Below, one piece after another: positions 39,919 through 48,067 of a stretch of 64,000 bases of DNA. Each line of letters starts with the position of its first letter. Within the stretch, counting starts at the first letter, position 1. The notes under the pieces are model-generated. The model ran no database searches. It was not told the origin of the DNA and was given only the letters and a program-made list of their open reading frames with translations. A program made the translations under genes and the position numbers. This DNA comes from Actinomadura rayongensis (GTDB taxonomy: Bacteria > Actinomycetota > Actinomycetes > Streptosporangiales > Streptosporangiaceae): assembly GCF_009831215.1 (NCBI RefSeq), contig NZ_WUTW01000002.1, positions 186,001 through 250,000 on the forward strand, written 5' to 3'.

Positions 39919-41852
39919 GCGCGCCTCTTCTCCGGGCCTTCCAGCCGTCCTCGCACGATCTCCCCGTCCTCCATTCTGACGCCTCCCCGGCCGTTCAGGT
40001 TGTTCCAGATGACCGAAGGTTTCTCGGCGGGGGCGAGGAACGCGACGAGACGCTCCGGCAGCCCGTCGTCCCGGCCGAGCGCCGCGTGCCTCTTCCAGCG
40101 GACGGACATCTCGGTCACGCGGGCGGCCGACGCGCCCTCGTCGTCGGCGTACCAGAGCACGTGGCCGTGGCCGCGGCCGAGGATCCGGGTGAGCGGGTCG
40201 CACCCGTCCCCGGCCGTCCCGCCGACCAGGCACGGCGCGCGGGTGGCCTCCTCCCGGTACAGCCAGGTCTGGAGCGCGCCGTCGTCGGCGGCGTGCTCGG
40301 CGGGGACGGCCAGCAGCGGCGCCTGCTCCCCCACCTGCCGCTCCCGCTCGCGCTGGACCTCGCGGCCCACCTCCGTCCGCAGGTGGTACCACCAGCGCAG
40401 CCGGGGCTCGTGCAGCGCGCTGACCGGCAGCTTCTCCGGCCAGGACGCGATCACCTTCCAGTGCTCGACGCGCCGGTCCAGCAGCTTGCGGGGCAGCACC
40501 AGGTCGACCACCAGCCGGTTCTTCGCCACCTTGCGGCGCAGGTCGGCGACCAGCTCGGCGAACGCGTCCGCCAGGTCCTCCTCGGAGGTGTAGCGGCGGC
40601 TCGGGACGTCGCCTACGGCCGGTTCGACGGTGACGCTGAGGGTCCGGGACGTCCAGTCCAGCTCGCCGTCGGGGCGGTTGCTCTCCTCGTCGAAGTCGAT
40701 GAGCGCCCAGTGCGGGGTGTCGGCCAGCTCGGCGGCGTACTTGCGCGCGAACGTCTCGGCGTCCGCGCGGAGGAAGCCGATCCGGTCCGCCCAGTCGCCG
40801 ATCGCCGGGTCCTGGACGCCCGTGCCGTTCTCGGCGGCCACGCCGAGGACGAAGTGGACGAGGGCGAGCGGGATCTCCCGGTCCACGTCCACCGACGCGG
40901 CCTCGACCAGCAGGACGTCCGCCGACGTGTACTCGGGGTCCCGGCCGACCGTCCAGAGGTAGACGGTCCGCAGGCGCTCGGCGTCCAGCCGCTCCACCCC
41001 GGCCGCGCGCAGCGCCGCCTTGGCGTTCAGCGCGGCGAGCAGCGACGCGCGGGCGATCTCGCCGCCGGCCTCCGGGCGCATCAGCGCGCGCGTGATGTGC
41101 CAGGCGTTCCACCGTTCGGGCGCGACGACGAACCGGTTCTTGTAGACCTTGGCCACCGACCCGTCGAACTCGGCGCCGTCGCCCGGGTCCTCGTCCAGTT
41201 CCTCCTGGTCGAAGATGCCGGCGAGCTGGTAGTACAGCGGGTCGACCAGCGTGACGCGCTCGTCGCTCGTGGCGGCGATCTCGGCGCGGCCCCGCGCGAG
41301 GGCGGTCGCGAACGCGGCGCCGCCCTCGGGGTCGGTGACGGCGAGGACGTCGACCGCGTGCGCCCGCTTGTTGTCGATGGCGTCGAGGAGCGCGAGCTTG
41401 TCGTAGTCGTCGTCGCGCGCGATCCCGGTGACGCCGAACGGGCGCGCGGCGGCGTTCAGCGCGGCGTTGTCCGTCTCGTCCGGGACGACGACGAGCGCGT
41501 GCGCGCCCTGCGGACGCCGCAGCAGCACGATGACCGGCCGCAGCCGCGCCGCGCCGCACATCCCCGCGAACATCAGCGACAGGTCCAGGCAGTTGCCGCG
41601 GCGCTCGCCGTGGACGAGGGCGGCCGGGTCGCGGACGAACTGCCAGTGGTCGTCGAACGACGGCGGCTCCTGGGCGGCCAGGATGCCTTCCGCGCGCAGG
41701 TTCGCGTAGAGGCTCTGGACGCGCCAGAGCGCGTCCGGCGCCGCCGCGGGCCGCTCCGGGACGGCGATCAGCGCCTTCCCGGCGAACCACTTCGTCAGGA
41801 CGAGCGGCGCGAGGCGCTGCGGCTCCCCCGACCACCAGGACCACGCGTTCAT
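39915..41852 (-). CDS. vWA-MoxR-associated protein (VMAP) with transglutaminase/papain-like N-terminal domain
   Basis: This 645-residue protein has an N-terminal domain in which Cys88 (GNCLDLSLMFAGMCG) and His118 (GAHALVVVPDE) are set like a transglutaminase-like cysteine peptidase dyad, with Asp125 a possible third residue. A helical middle region follows. The C-terminal about 230 residues match the VMAP C-terminal domain: LVVDLVLPRKLLDRRVEHWKV is split around residue 455, then WWYHL, VRWKRHA and a final strand near IWNNLNG. It overlaps neighbours by 4 bases on both sides. It is the probable platform linking the MoxR-vWA pair to the hydrolase, and may itself cleave a protein. Confidence 0.8.
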   Translation of the reverse strand: MNAWSWWSGEPQRLAPLVLTKWFAGKALIAVPERPAAAPDALWRVQSLYANLRAEGILAAQEPPSFDDHWQFVRDPAALVHGERRGNCLDLSLMFAGMCGAARLRPVIVLLRRPQGAHALVVVPDETDNAALNAAARPFGVTGIARDDDYDKLALLDAIDNKRAHAVDVLAVTDPEGGAAFATALARGRAEIAATSDERVTLVDPLYYQLAGIFDQEELDEDPGDGAEFDGSVAKVYKNRFVVAPERWNAWHITRALMRPEAGGEIARASLLAALNAKAALRAAGVERLDAERLRTVYLWTVGRDPEYTSADVLLVEAASVDVDREIPLALVHFVLGVAAENGTGVQDPAIGDWADRIGFLRADAETFARKYAAELADTPHWALIDFDEESNRPDGELDWTSRTLSVTVEPAVGDVPSRRYTSEEDLADAFAELVADLRRKVAKNRLVVDLVLPRKLLDRRVEHWKVIASWPEKLPVSALHEPRLRWWYHLRTEVGREVQRERERQVGEQAPLLAVPAEHAADDGALQTWLYREEATRAPCLVGGTAGDGCDPLTRILGRGHGHVLWYADDEGASAARVTEMSVRWKRHAALGRDDGLPERLVAFLAPAEKPSVIWNNLNGRGGVRMEDGEIVRGRLEGPEKRRA

Positions 41853-43240
41853 GCGACCTCGACCACGTCCCGGAACAGCGCGGGGCCGTTCTCGTCGTCG
41901 GTGAGGGCCAGCGCGTGGACGCCGGGGGCGGCGGGGCCGAGGTGGGCGGTGAACGCGCCGTCCTCGGCGAGCGCGACCGGACGGGCGGCGTTCGTCCCGA
42001 GGCGCGCCCAGAGCTTGCGCCCGCCGCCCCAGGCCCGCGCGGTGCCGCCGATCACGACGGGCCCGGCGGACGGGTAGTAGTCGTCCACGTCCACCAGCAG
42101 CGCCGGTTCGGGCGCGCCCGGATCGCCGCCCGGACGGTCGGCCGCGCCGAGGAACGGGTCGTGCTCCAGGTCGTTCAGCACGGCGTCGATCATGAGGACG
42201 AGCATGCGGAGCGCGGCCGGCGCGCTGACGACGCCCTGGTGCGTCTGGTCGGAGTACCCGATGGACACGCCGGCCGCCCCGCCGGGACGCGCCGAGACCA
42301 CGGGCACGGTGCCGTCGCCGCCGGACTCGTGCGCGGCGAGCAGGTCCGTCCCGCCGGACACGCGCAGCACGCGCCGGGCGTGGACGCTGTGCAGCGTGGC
42401 CTGCTGCGGCGTCGTGCGCGCGCCGAACCCGGCCACCGCGTCCAGCCGCCGCGCGAACTCGTGCTCGACGTTCAGGTCGCGCAGCAGCGCCGCGCCGTGC
42501 TCCACGAGGTCGGCGTCCAGGCCGAGCGCGGCGGCGAGGTTATTCGCGCGGCGCAGCCGGGGGCGCACGCCCGCGCGCCGGTCCGCCACGACGGGGTACA
42601 GCGGCAGCAGCTCGTAGACCGACGGGACGCGGCGCAGCGTCTCGGCCAGCACCGCGAACGGCAGGTGCTTGATCTCGACGCCGTTCACCAGGTAGCCGAG
42701 CGCCTTCACCGCGCCCCGGTGCGGCGTGCCGAGCGTGATGACGCGGGCGCAGTGGACGGCGCGGTCGTCGTTCTGGAGGTAGTGCCGCGCGATGAGGCCG
42801 CCCATGCTGTGCGCGACGATGATCACCTTGGCGTCGGCGCCGAGGGCCCGGCGGCGGGCCTCGACGGCGTCGCCGAGCAGCTCGGCGTTGTACGCGGCCG
42901 GACGGCGCCAGTCGTAGGGGAACTCCAGGTAGTTGGACGTCCGGTCCAGCGCGTAGCTCGCGTCCAGCCGGGCGCGCAGCCGGGTGTAGGCGCCCGCGAG
43001 GCGGGTCAGCGTCGGGATGGGGGCGGCGAGCAGGTCGTAGGGCTCGATGCCGTCGCGGTACCCGGGGTCGGCGAGGTCGGCGCCCTTCGGGACGAGCAGG
43101 CCCGGCACCCGGATCGGGTTGCGGGCGGCGGCGAGGCCCCAGACGACCGTGCCGTCCGCCGCGCGCAGCGCGCTGCCGCCGATGCCGGGCAGGAACACCA
43201 GCAGGCAGGGCATCGGCCGCCGCGTCCTGTGCTCGGTCAA
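41849..43240 (-). CDS. LCAT-like alpha/beta hydrolase, probable effector
   Basis: This 463-residue protein resembles lecithin:cholesterol acyltransferase and related lipases. The N-terminal LVFLPGIGGSALR is the LCAT oxyanion loop, AHSMGG holds the nucleophile Ser145, GGDGTVP the Asp309 and DQTHQGV the His334. Beyond about 375 is a small beta-rich domain. No signal peptide is seen. It leads the four-gene operon and overlaps the VMAP gene by 4 bases. A phospholipase acting on the cell's own membrane is the natural reading for a conflict system, but that is inference. The TTG at 43240 is used; ATG 43213 is a possible alternative. Confidence 0.85.
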   Translation of the reverse strand: MTEHRTRRPMPCLLVFLPGIGGSALRAADGTVVWGLAAARNPIRVPGLLVPKGADLADPGYRDGIEPYDLLAAPIPTLTRLAGAYTRLRARLDASYALDRTSNYLEFPYDWRRPAAYNAELLGDAVEARRRALGADAKVIIVAHSMGGLIARHYLQNDDRAVHCARVITLGTPHRGAVKALGYLVNGVEIKHLPFAVLAETLRRVPSVYELLPLYPVVADRRAGVRPRLRRANNLAAALGLDADLVEHGAALLRDLNVEHEFARRLDAVAGFGARTTPQQATLHSVHARRVLRVSGGTDLLAAHESGGDGTVPVVSARPGGAAGVSIGYSDQTHQGVVSAPAALRMLVLMIDAVLNDLEHDPFLGAADRPGGDPGAPEPALLVDVDDYYPSAGPVVIGGTARAWGGGRKLWARLGTNAARPVALAEDGAFTAHLGPAAPGVHALALTDDENGPALFRDVVEVA

Positions 43241-43319
43241 CTCCGGACACCCCCGTCGCAGGCCGGGACTTTCCTTCCTCGGACGGGCCGGAGCCGTCGG
43301 CCGTTCCCGTCAGCCCGAT

Positions 43320-43338
43320 CGTAAAGTAGCCGTAAAGT
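43320..43338. promoter_or_regulatory. Direct repeat with 11-base period upstream of the ternary operon
   Basis: CGTAAAGT occurs at 43320-43327 and again at 43331-43338. The 11-base period places both on one face of the helix, a spacing typical of SARP/BTAD regulators. A BTAD-domain gene lies 2.5 kb away. The operon start is about 80 bases downstream on the minus strand. Confidence 0.4.
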
Positions 43339-43446
43339 CGGTGTGACCGGAACGGGTGGGAACAATGCCGCCGGGGGGCGCGTCCAGAACGGGACGAGAG
43401 CACATCCCGGCACAAAGAAAAAGGTATTACGCCGCACAACGCATGA

Positions 43447-43803
43447 TCATGGCGAGGCGCGCGTCGCCCGCACCACCTCGGCGTAGACCCGCACCAGCAA
43501 CGTCACCAGCGCGAGGACCAGCGTGCCCGCCAGAAGCCCGCGCAGCACGGCGCTGTCGCCGAACAGCCCGGCCAGCCCGAGCACGCACGCGCCGAGCCCG
43601 CAGACGAGCAGGAAAGCGAGCACGATCGTGTAGACGCGCACCCGTCCCTTCGTCCAGAAATGGACGCCGTGCACCGGGTCCTCGGCGCGGCTGCGGCGCT
43701 CCTGTTCGCGCAGGCCGTCCAGGTAGCGCGAATCCCAGAGCAGCGCGAGCAGCAGCACCGGATAGACCTGTGCCAGAGTCGTGTAAAACTCCTGATGGCC
43801 CAT
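43447..43803 (-). CDS. Small membrane protein, unknown function
   Basis: This 118-residue protein has an N-terminal hydrophobic segment, a charged cytoplasmic loop (SRYLDGLREQERRSRAED) and two further membrane helices (about 57-77 and 85-108). No family is recognised. The start is the ATG at 43803. It lies between the second Ser/Thr kinase and the ternary operon on the same strand, but is separated from the operon by 206 bases carrying the direct repeat. Confidence 0.7.
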   Translation of the reverse strand: MGHQEFYTTLAQVYPVLLLALLWDSRYLDGLREQERRSRAEDPVHGVHFWTKGRVRVYTIVLAFLLVCGLGACVLGLAGLFGDSAVLRGLLAGTLVLALVTLLVRVYAEVVRATRASP

Positions 43804-43882
43804 CCGGGGCAGCGTAGGGGGCGCGGATATCGGAACGGCATCGGGCGTTGACCGTTTCCGGCCGTCCGCGCCGCCCGCCCCG

Positions 43883-45697
43883 TCAGGACGGCAGCAGCTT
43901 CGCGATCCCGGGCGCGATCAGGTCGCGGACCTTCCCGTACGGCGCGCGCAGCGTGTCGTGGACGCACGCGCTGCCCTCCACCGAGTAGTTGACCTCGAAG
44001 TGGTCCGGCGCGAGGAAGACCGTCGCGGCGGGCGGCGGCGGCCCGGCCGTGGGGTCGCCGCGCTCGGCGGGGGCGAAGTCGCGCGGCGCCAGTTCCTGGC
44101 CCATGCAGCCGTCGGCGCCCCAGAAGCCCTGCTCGGTGCCGGTGAGGCGGGCGAACAGCGTCCGGACGCCGGACGCCGTCAGCGCCTCGGGCTTCAGGAT
44201 GTCGGCGGCGGTCAGCGCGCGGCCGGTCACCAGGTCCACGCTGACGGCCCAGCCGGGCAGCGTCCCGTCGGACGGCATGCAGGTCTTGCCGTCGAAGGTG
44301 TAGAGCGCCGAGACCAGCTTCGGGCCCGCCAGGCCCAGCTTCGCCGTCGTGTTCACCGTGCTGTTCCCGACGCACTCGGACTTGAACTCCGCGTTGGCGA
44401 GCATGGTCTTCGTCGCGCTGCGCATCCAGCGGATGTGGTAGTCCAGCGGCGCGCGCAGCGCCCGGTTCAGCGTCTCCTGGACGCGCGGGTCGCGGTAGCC
44501 GGTGATGCTCGCGTACTGGGCGCGGACGGCGACCGGGAGATCCTTCAGCGTCTCGTTCTGCGCGACGATCTTCACGGTGCCGGTGGCCGGGTCCGCGCCG
44601 TCGCCGCCGCCGTTCGACAGGGCGACCGCGCCGCCCGCCGCGCCCGCGACCAGGACCGTCCCGGCGACGGCGAGCGCGGCCTTGCCGCCGACCGTCGCGA
44701 GGATCCCGCCGCCCGTCCCGGCCGCCGCCGCGCCACCGCCCGCCGCGCCGCCGCCCGCCGCCGCGCCACCGGCGCCCGCCGCACCGGCGGCGCCCGCCGC
44801 GCCGGCGGTTCCGGCGCTCGCGGCCAGCGGGAACAGCACCGCCAGCGCCGCCGCCGCGGACGCCAGCGCCCGCACGCCCCGCTGCTCCCAGTCGCGTCCG
44901 TACCCGGCGCGCGCCGCGCGCTCCAGCTCCTCCAGCAGCAGCAGCGCGCCCGCCGGACGCTGCTCGGGGTCCTTCGCCATCCCCGCCAGCAACAGCGGCC
45001 GGACCTGCTCGGGCACCTCGTCCACCGGGATCGGCGCGGACAGGTGCTCGGCGCGCAGCGCGGCCCGGTCCGCCGCGCGGTACGGCCGCCGCCCGGTGAC
45101 GCACTCGAAGAACACGCACGTCGCCGCGTACACGTCGGCGGTGGACGTCGCGGGCTGCCCCTTCCACTGCTCGGGCGGCATGTACGCCGGCGTGCCGGAC
45201 CGTCCGCCCTCCCCGGCGGGCGCGGCGATCCCGAAGTCGATGAGCTTGCTGAGGCCGTCCGCCCGGACGATCACGTTCGCGGGCTTGTAGTCGCGGTGGA
45301 CGACCCCGACCGCGTGCGCCGCCGCCAGCCCCCGCAGCGACCCCTTGAGCACCACCAGGGACGCCTCGGGGCCGAGCGCGCCGTGCTCGTCCAGGACGCG
45401 GCGCAGCGGCACGCCGTCCACGGCCTCCATGACGATCGCGGCGCCGCCGTCGCCGCGCACGAACTGGTACAGCCGCGCGACGTGCGGGTCCGTGACGCGG
45501 CCGAGCAGGACGGCCTCACCGCGCAGCCGCTCCAGGTCGGTCGGGGAGGTCCCGGTCAGGTACTTGACGGCCACCGGCGTCCCGGCCGTCGCGTGCCGTG
45601 CGAGGACGACCCGTCCGTGGGCGCCCCGGCCCAGCTCCCGCACCTCGTCGAAGCCCTCGACCCGCCACTCGACCCGCTCGTCCCGCCGCTCGTCCAT
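43883..45697 (-). CDS. Transmembrane Ser/Thr protein kinase with extracytoplasmic domain
   Basis: This 604-residue protein has a kinase domain with Gly loop GRGAHGRV (23-30), Lys45, HRDYKPAN (134-141) and DFG (154-156). A very Ala/Gly-rich hydrophobic stretch (about 285-375) would span the membrane once or twice. The C-terminal about 220 residues contain cysteines (SECVGN, KTCMPS, DGCMGQ, SACVHD) and a DLVTGRALTAADIL phrase reminiscent of RsiV/DUF3298-type extracellular domains. It may sense a cell-wall or external ligand. There are no PASTA repeats. ATG 45697 has only a weak ribosome site. Confidence 0.88.
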   Translation of the reverse strand: MDERRDERVEWRVEGFDEVRELGRGAHGRVVLARHATAGTPVAVKYLTGTSPTDLERLRGEAVLLGRVTDPHVARLYQFVRGDGGAAIVMEAVDGVPLRRVLDEHGALGPEASLVVLKGSLRGLAAAHAVGVVHRDYKPANVIVRADGLSKLIDFGIAAPAGEGGRSGTPAYMPPEQWKGQPATSTADVYAATCVFFECVTGRRPYRAADRAALRAEHLSAPIPVDEVPEQVRPLLLAGMAKDPEQRPAGALLLLEELERAARAGYGRDWEQRGVRALASAAAALAVLFPLAASAGTAGAAGAAGAAGAGGAAAGGGAAGGGAAAAGTGGGILATVGGKAALAVAGTVLVAGAAGGAVALSNGGGDGADPATGTVKIVAQNETLKDLPVAVRAQYASITGYRDPRVQETLNRALRAPLDYHIRWMRSATKTMLANAEFKSECVGNSTVNTTAKLGLAGPKLVSALYTFDGKTCMPSDGTLPGWAVSVDLVTGRALTAADILKPEALTASGVRTLFARLTGTEQGFWGADGCMGQELAPRDFAPAERGDPTAGPPPPAATVFLAPDHFEVNYSVEGSACVHDTLRAPYGKVRDLIAPGIAKLLPS

Positions 45698-45795
45698 CGG
45701 TCGTCCACACTCTCCGGCCGTTCGTTCCTGGAAATCCACCGGTGTGATGGTGCCGACGCACGTCTGGTTCGCGGTGGTTCTACTGGTCGGACACC

Positions 45796-47154
45796 CTAGA
45801 CGCGACGTCCGACAGCACCGAGGACGCAGCCGACCCGATCGGTGGCCGTGTCCGGCCGCCAGTCCGTCACCGCGACCAGACCCGGCTCGACGGGCGCGAA
45901 CCCGGTGAGGAAACGGGCGATCTCGTCCGGTGTGCGGGGCCGCACCTCGGCGGTCGAGCGACGGTACACCGCGAGCGCCCGGTCCGCCGCACCGGGCTCC
46001 AGATCGCCGAACCACGCGTGCGTCACCGCGACCAGGCTGCCCGGCGGCAGCCCGGCCGTCAGCCGCTCCACCAGCGCGAACGGGTCCTCGGCGTCGGACA
46101 GGAAGTGCAGCACCCCGCACAGCAGCACGCCGACGGGCTCGGCGGGGTCGATCAGCTCGCGGAGCCGACGGCGGCGCCAGATCGCGTCCGGGTCGCGCAG
46201 GTCGCCGGAGACGACCGCGACGTGCGCGGAGTCCTCCAGGATCGCGCGGCCGTGCGTCAGCACCACCGGGTCGTTGTCCACGTAGACGACCCGCGCGCCC
46301 GGCCGCTCCGCCCGCGCGATCTCGTGGACGTTCCCGCGCGTCGGCAGCCCCGCCCCGACGTCGAGGAACTGGCCGATCCCGCCCTCGCCCGCCATGTACC
46401 GGACGGCCCGGCGGACGAACGCCCGGTTCGCGCGCGCCGCGTCCGCCGCCGCCGGGACCGCCGCGAGGATCTCGCGGGCCGCGTCGCGGTCGACGGCGTA
46501 GTTGTCCTTGCCGCCGAGGAAGTAGTCGTAAATGCGGGCGGGCGCGGCGCGGCCCGTCGCGACGGCGTCCGAGCCGGGCCGTCCCGCGCGGGCCAGGGCC
46601 TTGCCGAGCACCGCGCGCAGCCGGTCGTGCCCCGGGTCGCACGCCAGCCAGTGCCGGACGTCGTCGATGACCGCGAACGGGCGCGCGGCGGCGAGCTGCA
46701 TGTCGGCGATCTCCTCGCGGACGCGGCGCAGCTCGGCCAGCAGCGGGTCCCGGACGCTCGCGGGGACGTCGCGCGGCGGCCGTCCCGTCCACAGGTCGAG
46801 CGCCGCGCGGTAGTCGGCGAGGGACGCGGACGCGTCGTCGGACCGCACCGCCCGCGCCCGGCCCGCCAGGTCGCGGAACTCGTGCAGGTCGACGTAGCCG
46901 TCGGGGCCGAGGTCGAGGCGGCAGCCGTCGCGGTCGGCGGGCCGGACCGCGTCGGGCAGCGCGGCGCCCGCGGCCTCGACCACCGCGCCCGCCCGCTCGC
47001 CGAACAGCGCGTCCAGCTCCGCCGCGTCCACGCGGGCGCCGTCGCGCAGCGCGAGGACGCACAGCAGGTCGCGCGCGCCGGGATCGCGGACTTCGACGGA
47101 CACGCCGTCGACCTGGACGTCGAAACGCTCGCCGAGAACCCGAAACCGCACCAC
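45796..47154 (-). CDS. BTAD-type regulator domain fused to a PF04672 methyltransferase
   Basis: This 452-residue protein begins with a SARP-like winged-helix segment (about 1-85: VRDPGARDLLCVLALRDGARVDAAEL) and a bacterial transcriptional activation domain (about 90-200: FRDLAGRARAV, LWTGRPP, LAELRRVREEIADMQL). From about 205 a full PF04672 methyltransferase follows (ARIYDYFLGGKDNYAVD, FLDVGAGLPTRGNVHEIA, VVYVDNDPVVLTHG). The GTG at 47154 is 9 bases from GGAG. The promoter-side palindrome at 47182-47201 could be its own operator. SAM or product binding may tune the regulator; that is inference. Confidence 0.85.
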   Translation of the reverse strand: MVRFRVLGERFDVQVDGVSVEVRDPGARDLLCVLALRDGARVDAAELDALFGERAGAVVEAAGAALPDAVRPADRDGCRLDLGPDGYVDLHEFRDLAGRARAVRSDDASASLADYRAALDLWTGRPPRDVPASVRDPLLAELRRVREEIADMQLAAARPFAVIDDVRHWLACDPGHDRLRAVLGKALARAGRPGSDAVATGRAAPARIYDYFLGGKDNYAVDRDAAREILAAVPAAADAARANRAFVRRAVRYMAGEGGIGQFLDVGAGLPTRGNVHEIARAERPGARVVYVDNDPVVLTHGRAILEDSAHVAVVSGDLRDPDAIWRRRRLRELIDPAEPVGVLLCGVLHFLSDAEDPFALVERLTAGLPPGSLVAVTHAWFGDLEPGAADRALAVYRRSTAEVRPRTPDEIARFLTGFAPVEPGLVAVTDWRPDTATDRVGCVLGAVGRRV

Positions 47155-47181
47155 GCGCACCCGCTCCGTTGCCTGCGATGT

Positions 47182-47201
47182 GATTAACGAGAACGTTAAT
47201 C
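47182..47201. promoter_or_regulatory. Palindrome upstream of the BTAD-methyltransferase gene
   Basis: GATTAACG (47182-47189) and CGTTAATC (47194-47201) are perfect 8-base arms around AGAA, in an AT-rich patch. A TTGTCA box (read leftward, 47219-47214) lies just upstream, so the palindrome would overlap the -10 region. It is a good candidate operator for a regulator not identified here, or for the BTAD protein itself. Confidence 0.5.
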
Positions 47202-47379
47202 CACTCACGCATTTGACAACCCGGCCCCTGACCGCATCCGGCCAGACGCACAAGCCGCGCAGGTCGTGGAGCATTTCTTACTCAGAGGTATGACAGCTCC
47301 GTGACCTGCGGATAACACGGTCCACACCTCCCGGCAACCCGCCCGTCATACGACCGCCCGAAAATACCCCGCCGACGGA

Positions 47380-47416
47380 AAGGCGCCCCCATACCGGACA
47401 GGCAGGAGGGCGCCTT
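47380..47416 (-). terminator. Terminator after the TPR-protein gene
   Basis: AAGGCGCCC (47380-47388) and GGGCGCCTT (47408-47416) pair over 9 bases with a 19-base loop. Read on the minus strand it is followed by a short T stretch. It directly follows the TPR gene stop. Confidence 0.55.
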
Positions 47417-47420
47417 CGGG

Positions 47421-47777
47421 TCACGCGAGGTCGGCCGCGGTCACGTGCATTTCCTGGGCGGCGGCGGGCGTTGCGCCGAGGGCCGCCGCCGTCCGGCGGT
47501 ACGGGACGGCGTCGGCCGCGCGGTTGCGGCGCTCCAGCGTGCGGGCCAGGGCCTCGTACGCCCAGCCGTTGCAGGGGTCGAGGTCCAGCAGCCGCCGGAA
47601 CGCCGCCTCCGCGCGGGACAGCTGCGCGCTGTGGAAGTACGCGCGGGCCAGGAGTTCGGCCGTCGCCCGGTTGGACGGGTCGGCGGCGGCGATCGGCTCC
47701 AGGAGCCGCGCCGCCGTCGCGTAGTCCCGGGCGTCGAAGAACAGGGTCGCGCGCTGGAAGTCCTCGTAGGTGGTCAC
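47421..47777 (-). CDS. Small tetratricopeptide-repeat protein
   Basis: This 118-residue all-helical protein contains about three TPR units: DYATAARLLEPIAAADPSN, AYFHSAQLSRAEAAFRRLLDLDP, then AYEALARTLERRNRAADAVPY (residues 18-95). TPRs mediate protein contacts; no partner can be named. GTG 47777 follows AAGGGAG at 8 bases. It is 50 bases from the coiled-coil gene on the same strand and ends in a terminator. Confidence 0.85.
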   Translation of the reverse strand: MTTYEDFQRATLFFDARDYATAARLLEPIAAADPSNRATAELLARAYFHSAQLSRAEAAFRRLLDLDPCNGWAYEALARTLERRNRAADAVPYRRTAAALGATPAAAQEMHVTAADLA

Positions 47778-47827
47778 CGCAATCTCCCTTCGCGCGCGAG
47801 AACCCGCGCGGGAGGCGGTTTGTTCCC

Positions 47828-48052
47828 CTAGAAGTTCTCCAGCGCCCGGCTCAGCCGGCCCCGCTCCTCCTGGAGCGTCTGGACCTGGCTGTCGCGCTCG
47901 GCGCGGGCCTGGAGGTCCTGGCCGGCGTCGCCGAAGTCCTGCGGGTCGCTGTGGCCGGACTGGTCGCGGCTGCCGTCCAGTTCGCCGCCCAGCTCCTTCA
48001 GCGTCTCGTCGATCTCCCGGATGCGGTCGCGGATCTCGTTCACGTCGGGCAC
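47828..48052 (-). CDS. Small coiled-coil protein
   Basis: This 74-residue acidic protein has heptad-like helices at both ends (IRDRIREIDETLKELGG and VQTLQEERGRLSRAL) separated by a polar Asp/Gln/Gly-rich loop, suggesting an antiparallel helical hairpin. GTG 48052 follows GGGGAGGA. It sits between the oxidoreductase and TPR genes, 15 bases after the former. The function is unknown. Confidence 0.65.
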   Translation of the reverse strand: MPDVNEIRDRIREIDETLKELGGELDGSRDQSGHSDPQDFGDAGQDLQARAERDSQVQTLQEERGRLSRALENF

Positions 48053-48067
48053 GGTGTCCTCCCCGGC

